NCBI GenBank assembly: GCA_007695145.1
Contig: REEI01000039.1
Span: 1-39,437 of the forward strand
From: Saprospirales bacterium
GTDB taxonomy: Bacteria; Bacteroidota; Bacteroidia; Chitinophagales; Saprospiraceae
Direction: 5' to 3'
Length of the DNA: 39,437 nucleotides
Part shown: piece by piece, positions 27,002-35,849 of the stretch
Layout of the letters: the number at the start of each line of letters is the position of its first letter
How positions within the stretch are numbered: position 1 is the first letter of the stretch
Made by a program: the position numbers and the translations under genes
The notes under the pieces: model-generated
Told to the model about the DNA's origin: nothing
The model's database searches: none
What the model saw: only the letters and a program-made list of their open reading frames with translations

Positions 27002-29731
27002 ATGTCGACTTATTCATACGTTTTTAATGCTCATCCTGATTACATAGATAATATGTATAAAAAGTATCGGGAAAACCCTAAAGAGGTAGATGAGGGGTGG
27101 AGAGTTTTTTTTGAAGGATTTGAATTTGCTATCGGTTCAAATGGTGCGGTAAGTTCGGATACCGACTTGAAGAAAGAATTTGCTGTTTTTTCCATCATCC
27201 ACGGATACCGGGCCAGAGGACATCTTTTGTCAACCACCAATCCCATTCGTCAAAGAAGAGACCGCAGGCCCAATTTAAATCTTGCTGATTACGGGCTTCA
27301 AGAGGCCGATCTGAAAGAAAGCTTTGCCGCAGGTGGAGAAATGGGGCTTCCCAACGCCACACTTCAGGAAATACTAGATAGATTGAATGCTATTTATTGC
27401 GGGAATATCGGTTTCGAATTTGTTCATATAAAAGATCGTCAGGCAAGATATTGGGTAAAGGATAGAGTAGAGGGCAGAACTCCCTCTGAGGATTATGGAC
27501 TGGACCTTGAGTCAAAGAAGAGGATATTGGAAAAACTCAATGGAGCTGAGGTTTTTGAAAGGTTTCTTCACACTAAATATGTAGGACAAAAAAGATTTTC
27601 ACTTGAAGGAGGGGAAGCAGCTATACCTGCAATGGATTTTATCGTTTGCGAAGGCAGCAAGTACGGTGTTGAGGAGTTTGTAATTGGCATGGCACACAGA
27701 GGACGCCTGAATATTTTAGCCAATATAATGGGTAAAACCTATGAACAGATTTTCAATGAATTTGAAGGTACTGCAGTTCCTGATTTGAGTTTTGGAGATG
27801 GCGATGTGAAGTATCACCTTGGCTTTAGTTCCCAGATTGAAACCTCGGAGGGCAAAACTGTTCACCTCAAATTAGTTCCCAACCCCTCCCACCTTGAATC
27901 TGTCAATCCGGTAGTGGTTGGTTTTTCGCGGGCCAAAGGTGACATTCTTTACGATGGCGATTTTTCGAAAATATGCCCAATACTTTTACATGGAGATGCT
28001 GCTATAGCCGGACAGGGAGTTGTATATGAAACCGCTCAAATGAGTCAACTGGCAGGGTATTTTACCGGCGGAACCGTTCATTTGGTCATTAATAATCAAA
28101 TAGGATTTACCACGGATTTTGATGATGCCCGTTCGTCCATTTATTCCACCGGTGTGGGTAACATGATTCAGGCTCCTATATTTCACGTAAATGGTGACGA
28201 TCCCGAAGCTATTATTCACTGTGTAAAAATGGCTGTCGAATACCGGCAAAAATTTCAAACCGACGTTTTTATTGATATGGTTTGTTATCGGAAGCATGGA
28301 CATAATGAAGGAGACGATCCTAAATTTACACAGCCTGAGATGTATGAAATTGTAAAAAATCACCCTTCTCCACGAAAGGTCTACATTGACCGATTGGTAA
28401 AAAGAGGTGATGTAGATGAAAGTCTGGCTGAGGAGATGGAAAAGCATTTTTGGCAAAAATTGCAGGAGCGCCTGGATATGGTTAAGGAGAAAGAACTACC
28501 TTACGAATATCAAGAACCTGAAATCGCCTGGAGGTCTTTGAAGCGCAAAGCGGAAGTTTCTGATTTTGAAACTTCTCCAAAAACGGGTATTGCAAAAGAT
28601 AAAATAGTCAAGCTCCTTCGACAGTTAATTGATACTCCAGAGTCCTTTACTCCATTGGGGAAGGTGGGGCGCCTTCTCAAGGGTATAGAGAGATTGAAAA
28701 AAGACAACACACTCGATTGGGCCATGGCTGAATTGCTGGCCTACGCTTCTATTCTGGCTGAAGGAAAGGATATCAGAATGAGCGGGCAAGATGTTAAAAG
28801 GGGTACTTTCTCTCACCGCCACTCAATTTTTTACGATAAGAACACCTACGAAGAGTACAACAGATTATCAAATGTTGCTGAAAATCAGGGAAAATTTAGA
28901 ATTTATAATTCGTTACTTTCAGAATTTGGTGTTCTTGGATTTGAATACGGTTATTCTATGGCAACTCCAGATGCCCTTGTTGTGTGGGAAGCTCAGTTTG
29001 GTGATTTCTTCAACGGCGCTCAGGTGATTGTAGATCAGTACATTACTGCCGCAGAGAGCAAGTGGCAACGCCAAAGTGGTTTGGTCATGTTGTTGCCCCA
29101 CGGATTTGAAGGACAGGGACCGGAGCATAGTTCAGCCCGATTGGAAAGGTTTCTTCAGGCTTGTTCTGAACTGAATATTGTTGTTCTTAACATGACTTCA
29201 CCTGCAAACCTCTTTCACGCACTCCGCAGACAACTTGCCTGGCCCTTTAGGAAGCCATTGGTGATTATGTCCCCAAAATCCCTGCTCAGACATCCTGGCT
29301 GTGTGAGTAAAATGTCTGAATTTTTGACCACAAAGAGTTTTCAAGAGGTGATTGACGATCCGCAGCTTTCAGAAGAAAAAGACCATAAGGTAAAACGTTT
29401 GATTCTCTGCAGTGGGAAGCTTTACTTCGATCTGGATGAATATAGAAGGGAGAATCAAAACGGAGAAATTGCCATTGTAAGATTAGAGCAATTATACCCC
29501 TGGCCAGAATTTCAGTTGGAGCAGATATTCAAAAAGTACCCAAAGGCTGAATTAGTATGGGTGCAGGAAGAGCCTGAGAACATGGGGGCCTGGTGGTATG
29601 TAGCCATGCGATTGAGGGATAGATCTGTAAGGGGAATCACCAGAAAATCAAGTGCTTCACCGGCTACCGGATTCAAAAAGGTACACGATAAACAACAGCT
29701 GGAGATTATCGAAAAAAGTTTTAGTCTCTAG
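27002..29731 (+). CDS. sucA: 2-oxoglutarate dehydrogenase E1 component
   Basis: 909 aa, close to the ~930 aa of the family. This thiamine-diphosphate enzyme decarboxylates 2-oxoglutarate and transfers the succinyl group to the lipoyl arm of E2 in the TCA cycle (cytoplasm). An N-terminal E1-specific segment (~1-45; YIDNMYKKYRENPKEVDEGW) is present, which separates it from pyruvate dehydrogenase E1. Active-site landmarks are HGYRARGHL, GMAHRGRLN (~229), GDVKYHLG (~267), NPSHLESVNPVVVG, HGDAAIAGQG, VNGDDPEA (~397) and YRKHGHNEGDDP (~428). The transketolase-like pyrimidine domain and C-terminal domain follow. The usual partner sucB (E2) is not adjacent; a membrane protein gene starts 31 bases after the stop codon. 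No clear promoter was identified in the 257-base gap after recQ. Confidence 0.97.
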   Translation: MSTYSYVFNAHPDYIDNMYKKYRENPKEVDEGWRVFFEGFEFAIGSNGAVSSDTDLKKEFAVFSIIHGYRARGHLLSTTNPIRQRRDRRPNLNLADYGLQEADLKESFAAGGEMGLPNATLQEILDRLNAIYCGNIGFEFVHIKDRQARYWVKDRVEGRTPSEDYGLDLESKKRILEKLNGAEVFERFLHTKYVGQKRFSLEGGEAAIPAMDFIVCEGSKYGVEEFVIGMAHRGRLNILANIMGKTYEQIFNEFEGTAVPDLSFGDGDVKYHLGFSSQIETSEGKTVHLKLVPNPSHLESVNPVVVGFSRAKGDILYDGDFSKICPILLHGDAAIAGQGVVYETAQMSQLAGYFTGGTVHLVINNQIGFTTDFDDARSSIYSTGVGNMIQAPIFHVNGDDPEAIIHCVKMAVEYRQKFQTDVFIDMVCYRKHGHNEGDDPKFTQPEMYEIVKNHPSPRKVYIDRLVKRGDVDESLAEEMEKHFWQKLQERLDMVKEKELPYEYQEPEIAWRSLKRKAEVSDFETSPKTGIAKDKIVKLLRQLIDTPESFTPLGKVGRLLKGIERLKKDNTLDWAMAELLAYASILAEGKDIRMSGQDVKRGTFSHRHSIFYDKNTYEEYNRLSNVAENQGKFRIYNSLLSEFGVLGFEYGYSMATPDALVVWEAQFGDFFNGAQVIVDQYITAAESKWQRQSGLVMLLPHGFEGQGPEHSSARLERFLQACSELNIVVLNMTSPANLFHALRRQLAWPFRKPLVIMSPKSLLRHPGCVSKMSEFLTTKSFQEVIDDPQLSEEKDHKVKRLILCSGKLYFDLDEYRRENQNGEIAIVRLEQLYPWPEFQLEQIFKKYPKAELVWVQEEPENMGAWWYVAMRLRDRSVRGITRKSSASPATGFKKVHDKQQLEIIEKSFSL

Positions 29732-29761
29732 ACTATTGATCAAATTCCGAGCCTCCTCTGT

Positions 29762-31711
29762 ATGAAAAGGAAACCAAAAAAAGCAGTTGGGAAAAAGACG
29801 GGTAAGAAGACCAAAGTAAAAAAGCACTATGAGCCGATCTTTGGTCAGGGGTTTTGGAAAACGGACAAACGGTTACTCTCCGGATTTGTAATTTTCCTGG
29901 CGGCTTTCTGTCTGTATTTGCCGGTAGTGAACTACGACTTTATTCTCGATGATAAAATTGTCTACAGCGAAAATGATTTTGTAAAAGAAGGGGTTTCGGA
30001 AATCTGGAAAATCCTAAGCAAAGAAACCTTCGAAGGTTACCTCGGTGAGCAGGATCAGTCTCTTGTAGTTGGCTCCAGATATCGGCCATTGAGTTTGGTG
30101 ACCTTTGCAGTAGAATACGAGATATTTGGACTCAATCCTACAATTGGGCATATAGGAAATGGCCTGCTCTACGGTTTGACCTGCCTTTTGATTTATCGAC
30201 TCATGTTTCTGATGTTTCCCGGAGTTAAAAGTCGCTGGTCTGAAAAATGGTATCTCACCATTCCATTTGTTGGAGCCATGCTCTTTGCCCTGCATCCTGT
30301 GCATTCTGAAGTAGTGGCAAACATTAAGGGCAGGGATGAAATAATGGCCTTGTTGGGCGCATTATCCTCGCTGTATTTCGCTTTTAGATATGTTGATAGA
30401 AGCGATTGGAAGTGGTTGTTTTTTAGCGCTGTGAGTTTTTTTCTGGGCCTTCTCTCCAAGGAGAATGTAATTACCTTTTTGGCTGTAATTCCCGCAGCTA
30501 TTTATTTTTTTACAGACCGTCCACTGAGAAAAAATGCGACAATTACCGGGGTATTGTTAGCAGTGACTTTGCTCTACCTCCTCATTCGTATGCAGGTAAT
30601 TGGATATCTACTAAGTAACGGACAAGAGATCACCCAGTTGATGAACAACCCATTTGTGGAGATGAATGACGCGCAAAAGTTCGCTACCATATTTCTTACT
30701 TTGGGAAAGTATATTCAATTGCTTTTTGTCCCCTGGCCTTTGACCCATGATTATTATCCTTACGCTATCCCTATACAAGAGTGGACCAATATCCCAGTTT
30801 TGATCAGTCTGTTTCTGTATCTCGCCATGGGAGTTTTTACCTTACTCGGGATTAGGAAGAAAAAGCTTTACTCCTTTTGGTTTATTTACTATTTATCCAC
30901 CCTTTCAATAGTTTCCAACCTTTTCTTTCCGGTTGGGACATTTATGAACGAGCGATTTATTTACATGTCTTCGCTTGCATTTTGCGCATTGGCCCCATGG
31001 TTATTTCTCTATAAGTTGCCTGAAAACCTCCCATCTGGATCAAAAATGCTTGTTGCCGGTCCAATTTTACTTGCTGTCGCAGCTCTAACTTATATTGGGA
31101 TTACCCTCAATCGGTTGCCTGATTGGCGTAGCCCTCTGGCCCTGAATGCGAGTGCAGTGAATGCAAATCCCGGAAGTGCTAGAGCCAATCTTTTTTATGG
31201 TACAGCCCTGTTTAATAAGTATCGCATTTCAGATATTCCTGATGAGCGCAATCGCCTCTTAAATGTGGCAGAACATCAATTCAATAGAGCCATTGAAATT
31301 TATCCCACCTACAGTAGTGCACTCAATATGAAAGCAGGTGTAGCAGCCGAACGCTACCGTGAACACAGAGATATAGATCGCCTTTTACATGAGTTTACAG
31401 CAGTAATGCGAATAAATCCCCGACTGAGCTACATAAGGGAGTACATGGAATTTCTCAATAGGACCTTCTCCGATAAACAGAGGCTAATTGACTTTTATTA
31501 TCAATTGGGGGTGGAGGTATTGATTCCAGAAGGATTTTTGCAAGAGGCCCATTTTTATATAAATATGGGTTATGAACTTGATCCGGAGTCCGCTGATATG
31601 AATTACGCTATGTTTAGGATATTAGAGGCGAGGGGACAACCCAATAATGCTCATAATTATTGGATCAGAGCAATCGAATTGGATCCCGGGATCAGAAATA
31701 GATTGAATTAA
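29762..31711 (+). CDS. TMTC/GT-C-like polytopic membrane protein with C-terminal TPR-like repeats
   Basis: 649 aa. A very basic N-terminus (~25 residues, many Lys) precedes the first membrane segment at ~41-57. The loop after it carries an Asp pair (FILDDKIVY, Asp63-64), then YRPLSLVTF and LHPVHSEVVANIKGRDE. This combination is typical of the TMTC/DUF1736 branch of GT-C glycosyltransferases, in which the acidic pair after helix 1 is catalytic. About ten hydrophobic segments extend to ~455. From ~465 to the end are helical repeats (NPGSARANLFYGTALF, EIYPTYSSALNMKAG, ELDPESADMNYAMFRILEARG) consistent with TPRs. The likely role is sugar transfer to proteins or glycans across the inner membrane, but donor and acceptor are unknown. 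It lies 30 bases after sucA and 10 bases before dprA, so co-transcription is likely. Confidence 0.8.
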   Translation: MKRKPKKAVGKKTGKKTKVKKHYEPIFGQGFWKTDKRLLSGFVIFLAAFCLYLPVVNYDFILDDKIVYSENDFVKEGVSEIWKILSKETFEGYLGEQDQSLVVGSRYRPLSLVTFAVEYEIFGLNPTIGHIGNGLLYGLTCLLIYRLMFLMFPGVKSRWSEKWYLTIPFVGAMLFALHPVHSEVVANIKGRDEIMALLGALSSLYFAFRYVDRSDWKWLFFSAVSFFLGLLSKENVITFLAVIPAAIYFFTDRPLRKNATITGVLLAVTLLYLLIRMQVIGYLLSNGQEITQLMNNPFVEMNDAQKFATIFLTLGKYIQLLFVPWPLTHDYYPYAIPIQEWTNIPVLISLFLYLAMGVFTLLGIRKKKLYSFWFIYYLSTLSIVSNLFFPVGTFMNERFIYMSSLAFCALAPWLFLYKLPENLPSGSKMLVAGPILLAVAALTYIGITLNRLPDWRSPLALNASAVNANPGSARANLFYGTALFNKYRISDIPDERNRLLNVAEHQFNRAIEIYPTYSSALNMKAGVAAERYREHRDIDRLLHEFTAVMRINPRLSYIREYMEFLNRTFSDKQRLIDFYYQLGVEVLIPEGFLQEAHFYINMGYELDPESADMNYAMFRILEARGQPNNAHNYWIRAIELDPGIRNRLN

Positions 31712-31721
31712 AGCCCAAGAA

Positions 31722-32834
31722 ATGTCAGAGCAGGAAATAATCAATCATATTGCTCTCAGCAAGGTTAAAGGTCTCGGTACAAGAAACTTTAGGCGACTGA
31801 TCAGTCATTTTAAAAGTGCAGAAGCTATCATCTCCTCTGATGTAAAAGAAGTTTCATCGGTATCAAACATTGGAGAAAAACTGGCTTATTCTGTAAAAAC
31901 TGGTCTTGACTTTGATCTTGCCGAGCAAATCTATAGAGATGAAACCGAGGCAGGCCATCAGGTTTTGGCCTATAATGATCCAACCTATCCCGCCAGACTT
32001 AGGCGTATGGCTGATGGGCCCATTGTCCTTTACTTTAAAGGTAATGCAGACCTCAATCCCGGTAGAACGGTAGGAGTGGTAGGAACCCGGACACCCAGTC
32101 CGGAGGGACCGATACTTGCCAGTGAACTGATAAAGGAGTTGAAAGCGTACAAGGTGACTACCATAAGTGGATTGGCAATGGGTATTGATGCCGCTTGCCA
32201 CAAAGCTTCTCTGGAGGAGAATGTACCTACCATTGGCGTTATGGGAGGAGGCCTTGACAATATCTACCCCTCTACACATAGAAGGATGGCACGACAGATG
32301 AGTTCTGCCGGAGGATTGCTCACTGAGTTTACCAGGGATCAAAAGGTTGAAAGAGAACACTTCCCAATGAGAAATAGAATTATTGCCGGACTTTCAGATG
32401 CCCTGGTAGTTGTGGAATCCAGAGAAAAAGGAGGCTCCATGATTACAGCGCAATTGGCCTTTGACTACAACAGATTCGTATTTGCCTATCCGGGTAAGGC
32501 CTTTGATGAAAAGTCAAGAGGGTGCAATAAGTTGATAAAGACCCATGTCGCCTCATTAATTGAGTCTTGTGAAGATCTAGTTGGCATGCTGAATTGGGAT
32601 GTAGAGAAGGGATCACAGGTGCAGCAGGGGTTGTTGTTTTCCGAAATCACAGAGGAAGAAATGTTTATTGTGGATATTCTTCGTGAAGAGGGTAGGGTGC
32701 ACATTGATAAGTTAGGTATGCTTTCCAGGTTTAGGCCGGGCCTTTTGGCCAATCTATTGCTCGAATTGGAATTGAAAGGAATGATACAGTCCCTTCCTGG
32801 TAAAATGTACTTGCTGAAGAATAGAAGAATTTGA
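31722..32834 (+). CDS. dprA: DNA-processing protein DprA (Smf)
   Basis: 370 aa, normal length for the family. It binds incoming single-stranded DNA and loads RecA during natural transformation. The N-terminal ~70 residues form a helix-hairpin-helix/SAM-like region (LSKVKGLGTRNFRRLI). The Rossmann-like DprA core spans ~85-290: VGVVGTRTPSPEG, SGLAMGIDAACHKASL, GVMGGGLDNIYP, FPMRNRIIAGLSDALVVVE, KGGSMITAQLA and a GCNKLI motif. The C-terminal ~70 residues (TEEEMFIVDILREEGRVHID) resemble the DprA winged helix. It is probably transcribed with the upstream membrane protein gene. No competence pilus genes are in view. Confidence 0.96.
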   Translation: MSEQEIINHIALSKVKGLGTRNFRRLISHFKSAEAIISSDVKEVSSVSNIGEKLAYSVKTGLDFDLAEQIYRDETEAGHQVLAYNDPTYPARLRRMADGPIVLYFKGNADLNPGRTVGVVGTRTPSPEGPILASELIKELKAYKVTTISGLAMGIDAACHKASLEENVPTIGVMGGGLDNIYPSTHRRMARQMSSAGGLLTEFTRDQKVEREHFPMRNRIIAGLSDALVVVESREKGGSMITAQLAFDYNRFVFAYPGKAFDEKSRGCNKLIKTHVASLIESCEDLVGMLNWDVEKGSQVQQGLLFSEITEEEMFIVDILREEGRVHIDKLGMLSRFRPGLLANLLLELELKGMIQSLPGKMYLLKNRRI

Positions 32835-33130
32835 TAAAAGCTGAAGTATGTAGTTGAGGCATAATCTCTTCCTCCCCATTTGACAATTGACAGTTTAAGC
32901 CATATCCATTCTGAAATTGTTACTTGTGTAGTTGACTTTGCTTGATGCTCCTGCCGCTTTCCCCCTAGCGAAAAAACTATAGAGTAAATAGTCCGAAACC
33001 TCAAGCACTTGGTAATAAACCAATGCAGCGGAGAGGCACTTTAGGCACTTTAAGCCTTTGTCTTTCCTCCTTTTACTTTGTTTGCTGTTTTTTTGTATCA
33101 ATTGAAATGTGAATCGTCTTTCGGGTGCAC

Positions 33131-33138
33131 CAAAAGTA
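33131..33138 (-). promoter_or_regulatory. TAnnTTTG promoter box on the minus strand with no gene below it
   Basis: On the minus strand this reads TACTTTTG, an exact match to the Bacteroidota -7 consensus. The -33 element is not clear. Transcription would run leftward through the apparently non-coding gap towards dprA. Confidence 0.35.
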
Positions 33139-33448
33139 AATTTTTTCTAACAATGTGTGGGGGATCGAGAAAAGTTTTCATGAGGTCTTAATCTAAAGGA
33201 CTGGATAGCCCGCATTATCTATAAAGGTCCTTAAGCTTGTAATAGGAGGTCTTAGGTTTATGTTGGTTTGGGTTTTTCTTCGAGTTTTCAGTAGCAGATG
33301 AGTTTTTTTTAGCATTGAAATAAATACCTTCGACTTTAAAGTCATAGTTGGGATGACACAAGAGTAGTAGACACTAATTTTTCTACTTAATTCTTTGTAG
33401 TGAAGACCTATAAATATGATTGTGATAAATAACCTGTTAAATATTAGT

Positions 33449-33456
33449 TATATTTG
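33449..33456 (+). promoter_or_regulatory. TAnnTTTG promoter box of the TPR lipoprotein gene
   Basis: TATATTTG is an exact -7 consensus match, 15 bases before the ATG at 33472. It implies a very short leader. A -33 element at proper spacing was not found. Confidence 0.5.
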
Positions 33457-33471
33457 TAGTAAAAGTGCTGT

Positions 33472-34254
33472 ATGATCGAAAATTTTAAGGGCATAATTTG
33501 TCTGCTTGTGGTTTTTCTTGTGGTGAGTTGCCAGGATAAGACTAAAGGAGAACCAAGAATACTCAATGATCCGATTGTTTCACAAAGGTATTTGGAAGCA
33601 TTGAAAATGATTGATAATGGTGACTTTGATTCGGCCTTGGTTATTTTGGATGATGTTCTGGATTTTAATCCGAGGTACGCTGCTGCTTATTACTTTAAGG
33701 GGAGGGTTTACAGTCACAAGGGTGAAGTTGAAAGGGCATTGAGATATTTTGGGAAAGCCATAAAAAATGATCCGCAATTTTCAGATGCCTACTTAAGTCG
33801 CGCCAATTTACTCGTTGATATGGGAGATTTAGAAAGGGCAATTAGTGATTATTCAGCTTCAATTCAAAAAATGCGAAATAATTACCTTGCAATTAGTGGT
33901 CGAGGGCAAGCTTATTTTCAAATGGGTAAATTGGAGGAAGCTAAGAATGACTTTTCGGAGTACATTAGGATAAAACCTGGAGAACCTGAGGCATACTTCA
34001 ATCGAGCCTTGGTTTTTATCGCGAATTCCCAATTTTTGGAAGCTCTAGAAGATTTGAATAGTGCCCTTAGGTATGGTCCGGATGATCAAGATTTCTTCTT
34101 TGAAAGAGGCATGGTATTCATGCATCTTGCCAATAGGGTAGATGCTTGCAAAAATTGGTATGAAGCATCCATTAGAGGTCATTCAATGGCAAAGCAATTA
34201 CTCCAATTGAATTGCAAGGAGTTTTTTGAACCACTCAAAAGGTCGACTGATTAA
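33472..34254 (+). CDS. TPR-repeat lipoprotein
   Basis: 260 aa. A lipoprotein signal peptide ends in the lipobox VVSC with Cys20, followed by a Gln-Asp start of the mature chain. About six tetratricopeptide repeats fill the rest (AAAYYFKGRVYSHKGEVERALRYF within 66-95, then SDAYLSRANLLVDMGDLERAI, GRGQAYFQMGKLEEAKNDF, PEAYFNRALVFIANSQFLEAL). TPR lipoproteins act as scaffolds in envelope complexes, but its partner cannot be told from sequence. It stands alone: a long gap lies upstream with a candidate promoter, and the downstream cytochrome gene converges on it with only 49 bases between. Confidence 0.85.
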   Translation: MIENFKGIICLLVVFLVVSCQDKTKGEPRILNDPIVSQRYLEALKMIDNGDFDSALVILDDVLDFNPRYAAAYYFKGRVYSHKGEVERALRYFGKAIKNDPQFSDAYLSRANLLVDMGDLERAISDYSASIQKMRNNYLAISGRGQAYFQMGKLEEAKNDFSEYIRIKPGEPEAYFNRALVFIANSQFLEALEDLNSALRYGPDDQDFFFERGMVFMHLANRVDACKNWYEASIRGHSMAKQLLQLNCKEFFEPLKRSTD

Positions 34255-34303
34255 AACTTGGGCTTTCCAGGGACTATCGATAATAACCTATTGAAAGAGA
34301 ATA

Positions 34304-34738
34304 TTACCATTTCCGCTCTGTCGCATTTGGACATTGGCTTAGAATACTATTCAACTCAACCGGATTGATATAACCGGCTCTATTGTCAAAGTGATTTCCT
34401 ATGTAATTGAGGATATTGGATATTTCGGTTTTGCTTAAGTCGGGTATGGGTGGCATAGGATAAATTTCTTCTTCCGGATTGAGAGGATCTGGAGTTCTTA
34501 TGCCATAGCGAATAAGGCAGGCCGTCTGATGGATCGTTTCATTTCTCAAGAGCGGAGATTGATGCAGAGATGGAATGATATTAGCCAATCCTGTGCCATC
34601 CTCCATATGACAATTCGCGCAATGAGACTCATAGAGCCATTGACCTTGCCTATGTGGATTAAATTCACATGCGGTGTTAATAGAGATTAGAAGTGCAAAA
34701 ATTCCAGAGAGTAGAAGGAATATTGCTCTACATTTCAT
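34304..34738 (-). CDS. Small c-type cytochrome lipoprotein
   Basis: 144 aa. A signal peptide with lipobox-like INTAC (Cys24) suggests lipid anchoring on the periplasmic face. One heme c attachment site, CANCH (Cys40, Cys43, His44), is followed by MEDGTG and, at the far end, by Met95 in YPMPPIPDLS as the likely axial ligand. This is the layout of a class I mono-heme cytochrome c. The C-terminal helix (KTEISNILNYIGNHF) is typical. Its start overlaps the end of the SCO gene by 11 bases, so the two are translationally coupled. Electron transfer to or from a terminal oxidase is inferred from the SCO neighbour. Confidence 0.88.
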   Translation of the reverse strand: MKCRAIFLLLSGIFALLISINTACEFNPHRQGQWLYESHCANCHMEDGTGLANIIPSLHQSPLLRNETIHQTACLIRYGIRTPDPLNPEEEIYPMPPIPDLSKTEISNILNYIGNHFDNRAGYINPVELNSILSQCPNATERKW

Positions 34739-35345
34739 GCAGGAGGATTTTTATATCTTCCATCAGCCGGTCAACATCACTATCCTTGGTTCCATCGCAA
34801 AAACTTCGAATGTGTCTGTTCCCGTCCACTAAAATTAACCAGCCACTGTGATCAAAGCCTCCGGGAGCATTGGGATCCTCAATGGCAATACTCATATAAT
34901 CTTCAGCTATATCATAGATATCGTTCATGTCACCGGTTACAAAGTGCCATCTGTCGGATGTGACACCCAGGTTTTCGGCATACATTTTTAATCTTGGGAT
35001 AGAATCCCTCCTAATGTCTATAGTGTGAGAAAGAAATAAAACGTCTTCCCGGCCCTCAAAGTAGTCGTGGATGCGCAACATTGAGCGGGTGAGTTTTGGG
35101 CAGATGGTAGGACAGGAAGTGAAAAAGAAATCCGCCACATATACAGCATTCGCAAATGTCTCATTCGTTACAAGCTGACTGTCCTGATTCATGAAAGTAA
35201 AATCAGGGATACGATGTGGTATCGTATCCCCGTCAATGATTTTAGGAATTCCAAGCACAGGAAGTTCCCTTGCATCAGTGCTGCTGCAGGACTTCAAAAT
35301 AAAAACTGCGAGTACAGCAGCACTCAAATACAAAATGTATCTCAT
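34728..35345 (-). CDS. SCO1/SenC family copper chaperone lipoprotein
   Basis: 205 aa. A lipobox near LKSC (Cys20) points to membrane anchoring. The thioredoxin-like fold carries the SCO copper site: Cys78 and Cys82 in FFTSCPTIC and His166 in GGFDHSGWLILVD. SCO proteins deliver copper to, or reduce, the CuA site of cytochrome c oxidase. It is the middle gene of a three-gene minus-strand set, 15 bases after the acidic lipoprotein gene and overlapping the cytochrome gene. The set therefore looks like a copper/respiration unit. No oxidase subunit lies in the window. Confidence 0.93.
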   Translation of the reverse strand: MRYILYLSAAVLAVFILKSCSSTDARELPVLGIPKIIDGDTIPHRIPDFTFMNQDSQLVTNETFANAVYVADFFFTSCPTICPKLTRSMLRIHDYFEGREDVLFLSHTIDIRRDSIPRLKMYAENLGVTSDRWHFVTGDMNDIYDIAEDYMSIAIEDPNAPGGFDHSGWLILVDGNRHIRSFCDGTKDSDVDRLMEDIKILLHEM

Positions 35346-35360
35346 TCAAATGGAATTTTC

Positions 35361-35849
35361 TTATTCGTGATCGTGGCCATGGTCATCAGCAAGTGACTCG
35401 AGGTATTCTTCTGCATCAGCCAGGCTTGACCTCATGTCATCCGCTACCTGGGATATACGCTCCTTTTCTTTATTGAAGAATTCCTTAGCTTCCTCAAATT
35501 CCATGCTCTCCTTATCCGCATCTGCCCATTCTCCCATCCAATCAAACATACTTTGATGGGCGCTTTCCAATCTTTCAATTAAAGATCGAACTTCTTGCTG
35601 TGCTTCCTCATCAAGGTCTTCAGCATGCGTCTCAAGAAAGGCCATCAACTCTTGTGACTTTCTTCGAAGGTCATTGGTGATGGGCATAACATCATCATGG
35701 ATTTCCTGAACCATGTCTTCCATATCCAGAAGCATGTCCCTGAGTTCCTCCTCTGACTTTTCTTCTGTGCCACCACAGGCACTCAGGCCCATTGCCATCG
35801 CCAGTAAGCCGGAAAATAAAACCAATGCAAACAGATTTAACGTCTTCAT
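35361..35849 (-). CDS. Acidic helical lipoprotein with His-rich C-terminus
   Basis: 162 aa. A signal peptide ends in a lipobox at GLSAC (Cys25). The mature chain is almost wholly predicted helix, very rich in Glu and Asp with many Met (e.g. DMLLDMEDMVQEIHDDVMPI), consistent with a coiled coil or helical bundle. It ends in ADDHGHDHE. I do not recognise a named family. The Met- and His-rich acidic character, plus direct linkage to a SCO copper chaperone 15 bases downstream, suggests periplasmic metal binding, perhaps copper; this is inference. It is the first gene of the minus-strand set. Confidence 0.8.
   Translation of the reverse strand: MKTLNLFALVLFSGLLAMAMGLSACGGTEEKSEEELRDMLLDMEDMVQEIHDDVMPITNDLRRKSQELMAFLETHAEDLDEEAQQEVRSLIERLESAHQSMFDWMGEWADADKESMEFEEAKEFFNKEKERISQVADDMRSSLADAEEYLESLADDHGHDHE

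Larger units (their letters stand above)
32835..33471. other. 637-base intergenic region
   Basis: No convincing gene was found. A 68-codon open frame on the minus strand (33101-32895) starts only with TTG and shows no known motif; I do not call it a gene. On the plus strand a 10-base motif (AGGCACTTTA) occurs twice in tandem at 33034-33053. There are candidate promoter boxes on each strand: minus at 33131-33138, plus at 33449-33456. A small RNA reading leftward is possible but unproven. Confidence 0.5.

Noticed and set aside
27986-28456. Minus-strand 156-codon frame
   Set aside because: It is wholly antisense to conserved sucA active-site sequence and shows no motif of its own.
32486-33004. 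Minus-strand 172-codon frame overlapping the end of dprA
   Set aside because: Most of it lies antisense to the conserved DprA C-terminus, and the translation shows no domain; it is a shadow of dprA.
32895-33101. Minus-strand 68-codon frame in the gap after dprA
   Set aside because: It has only a TTG start, no recognisable motif and low coding character. It is kept as a note in the intergenic entry and not called as a gene.
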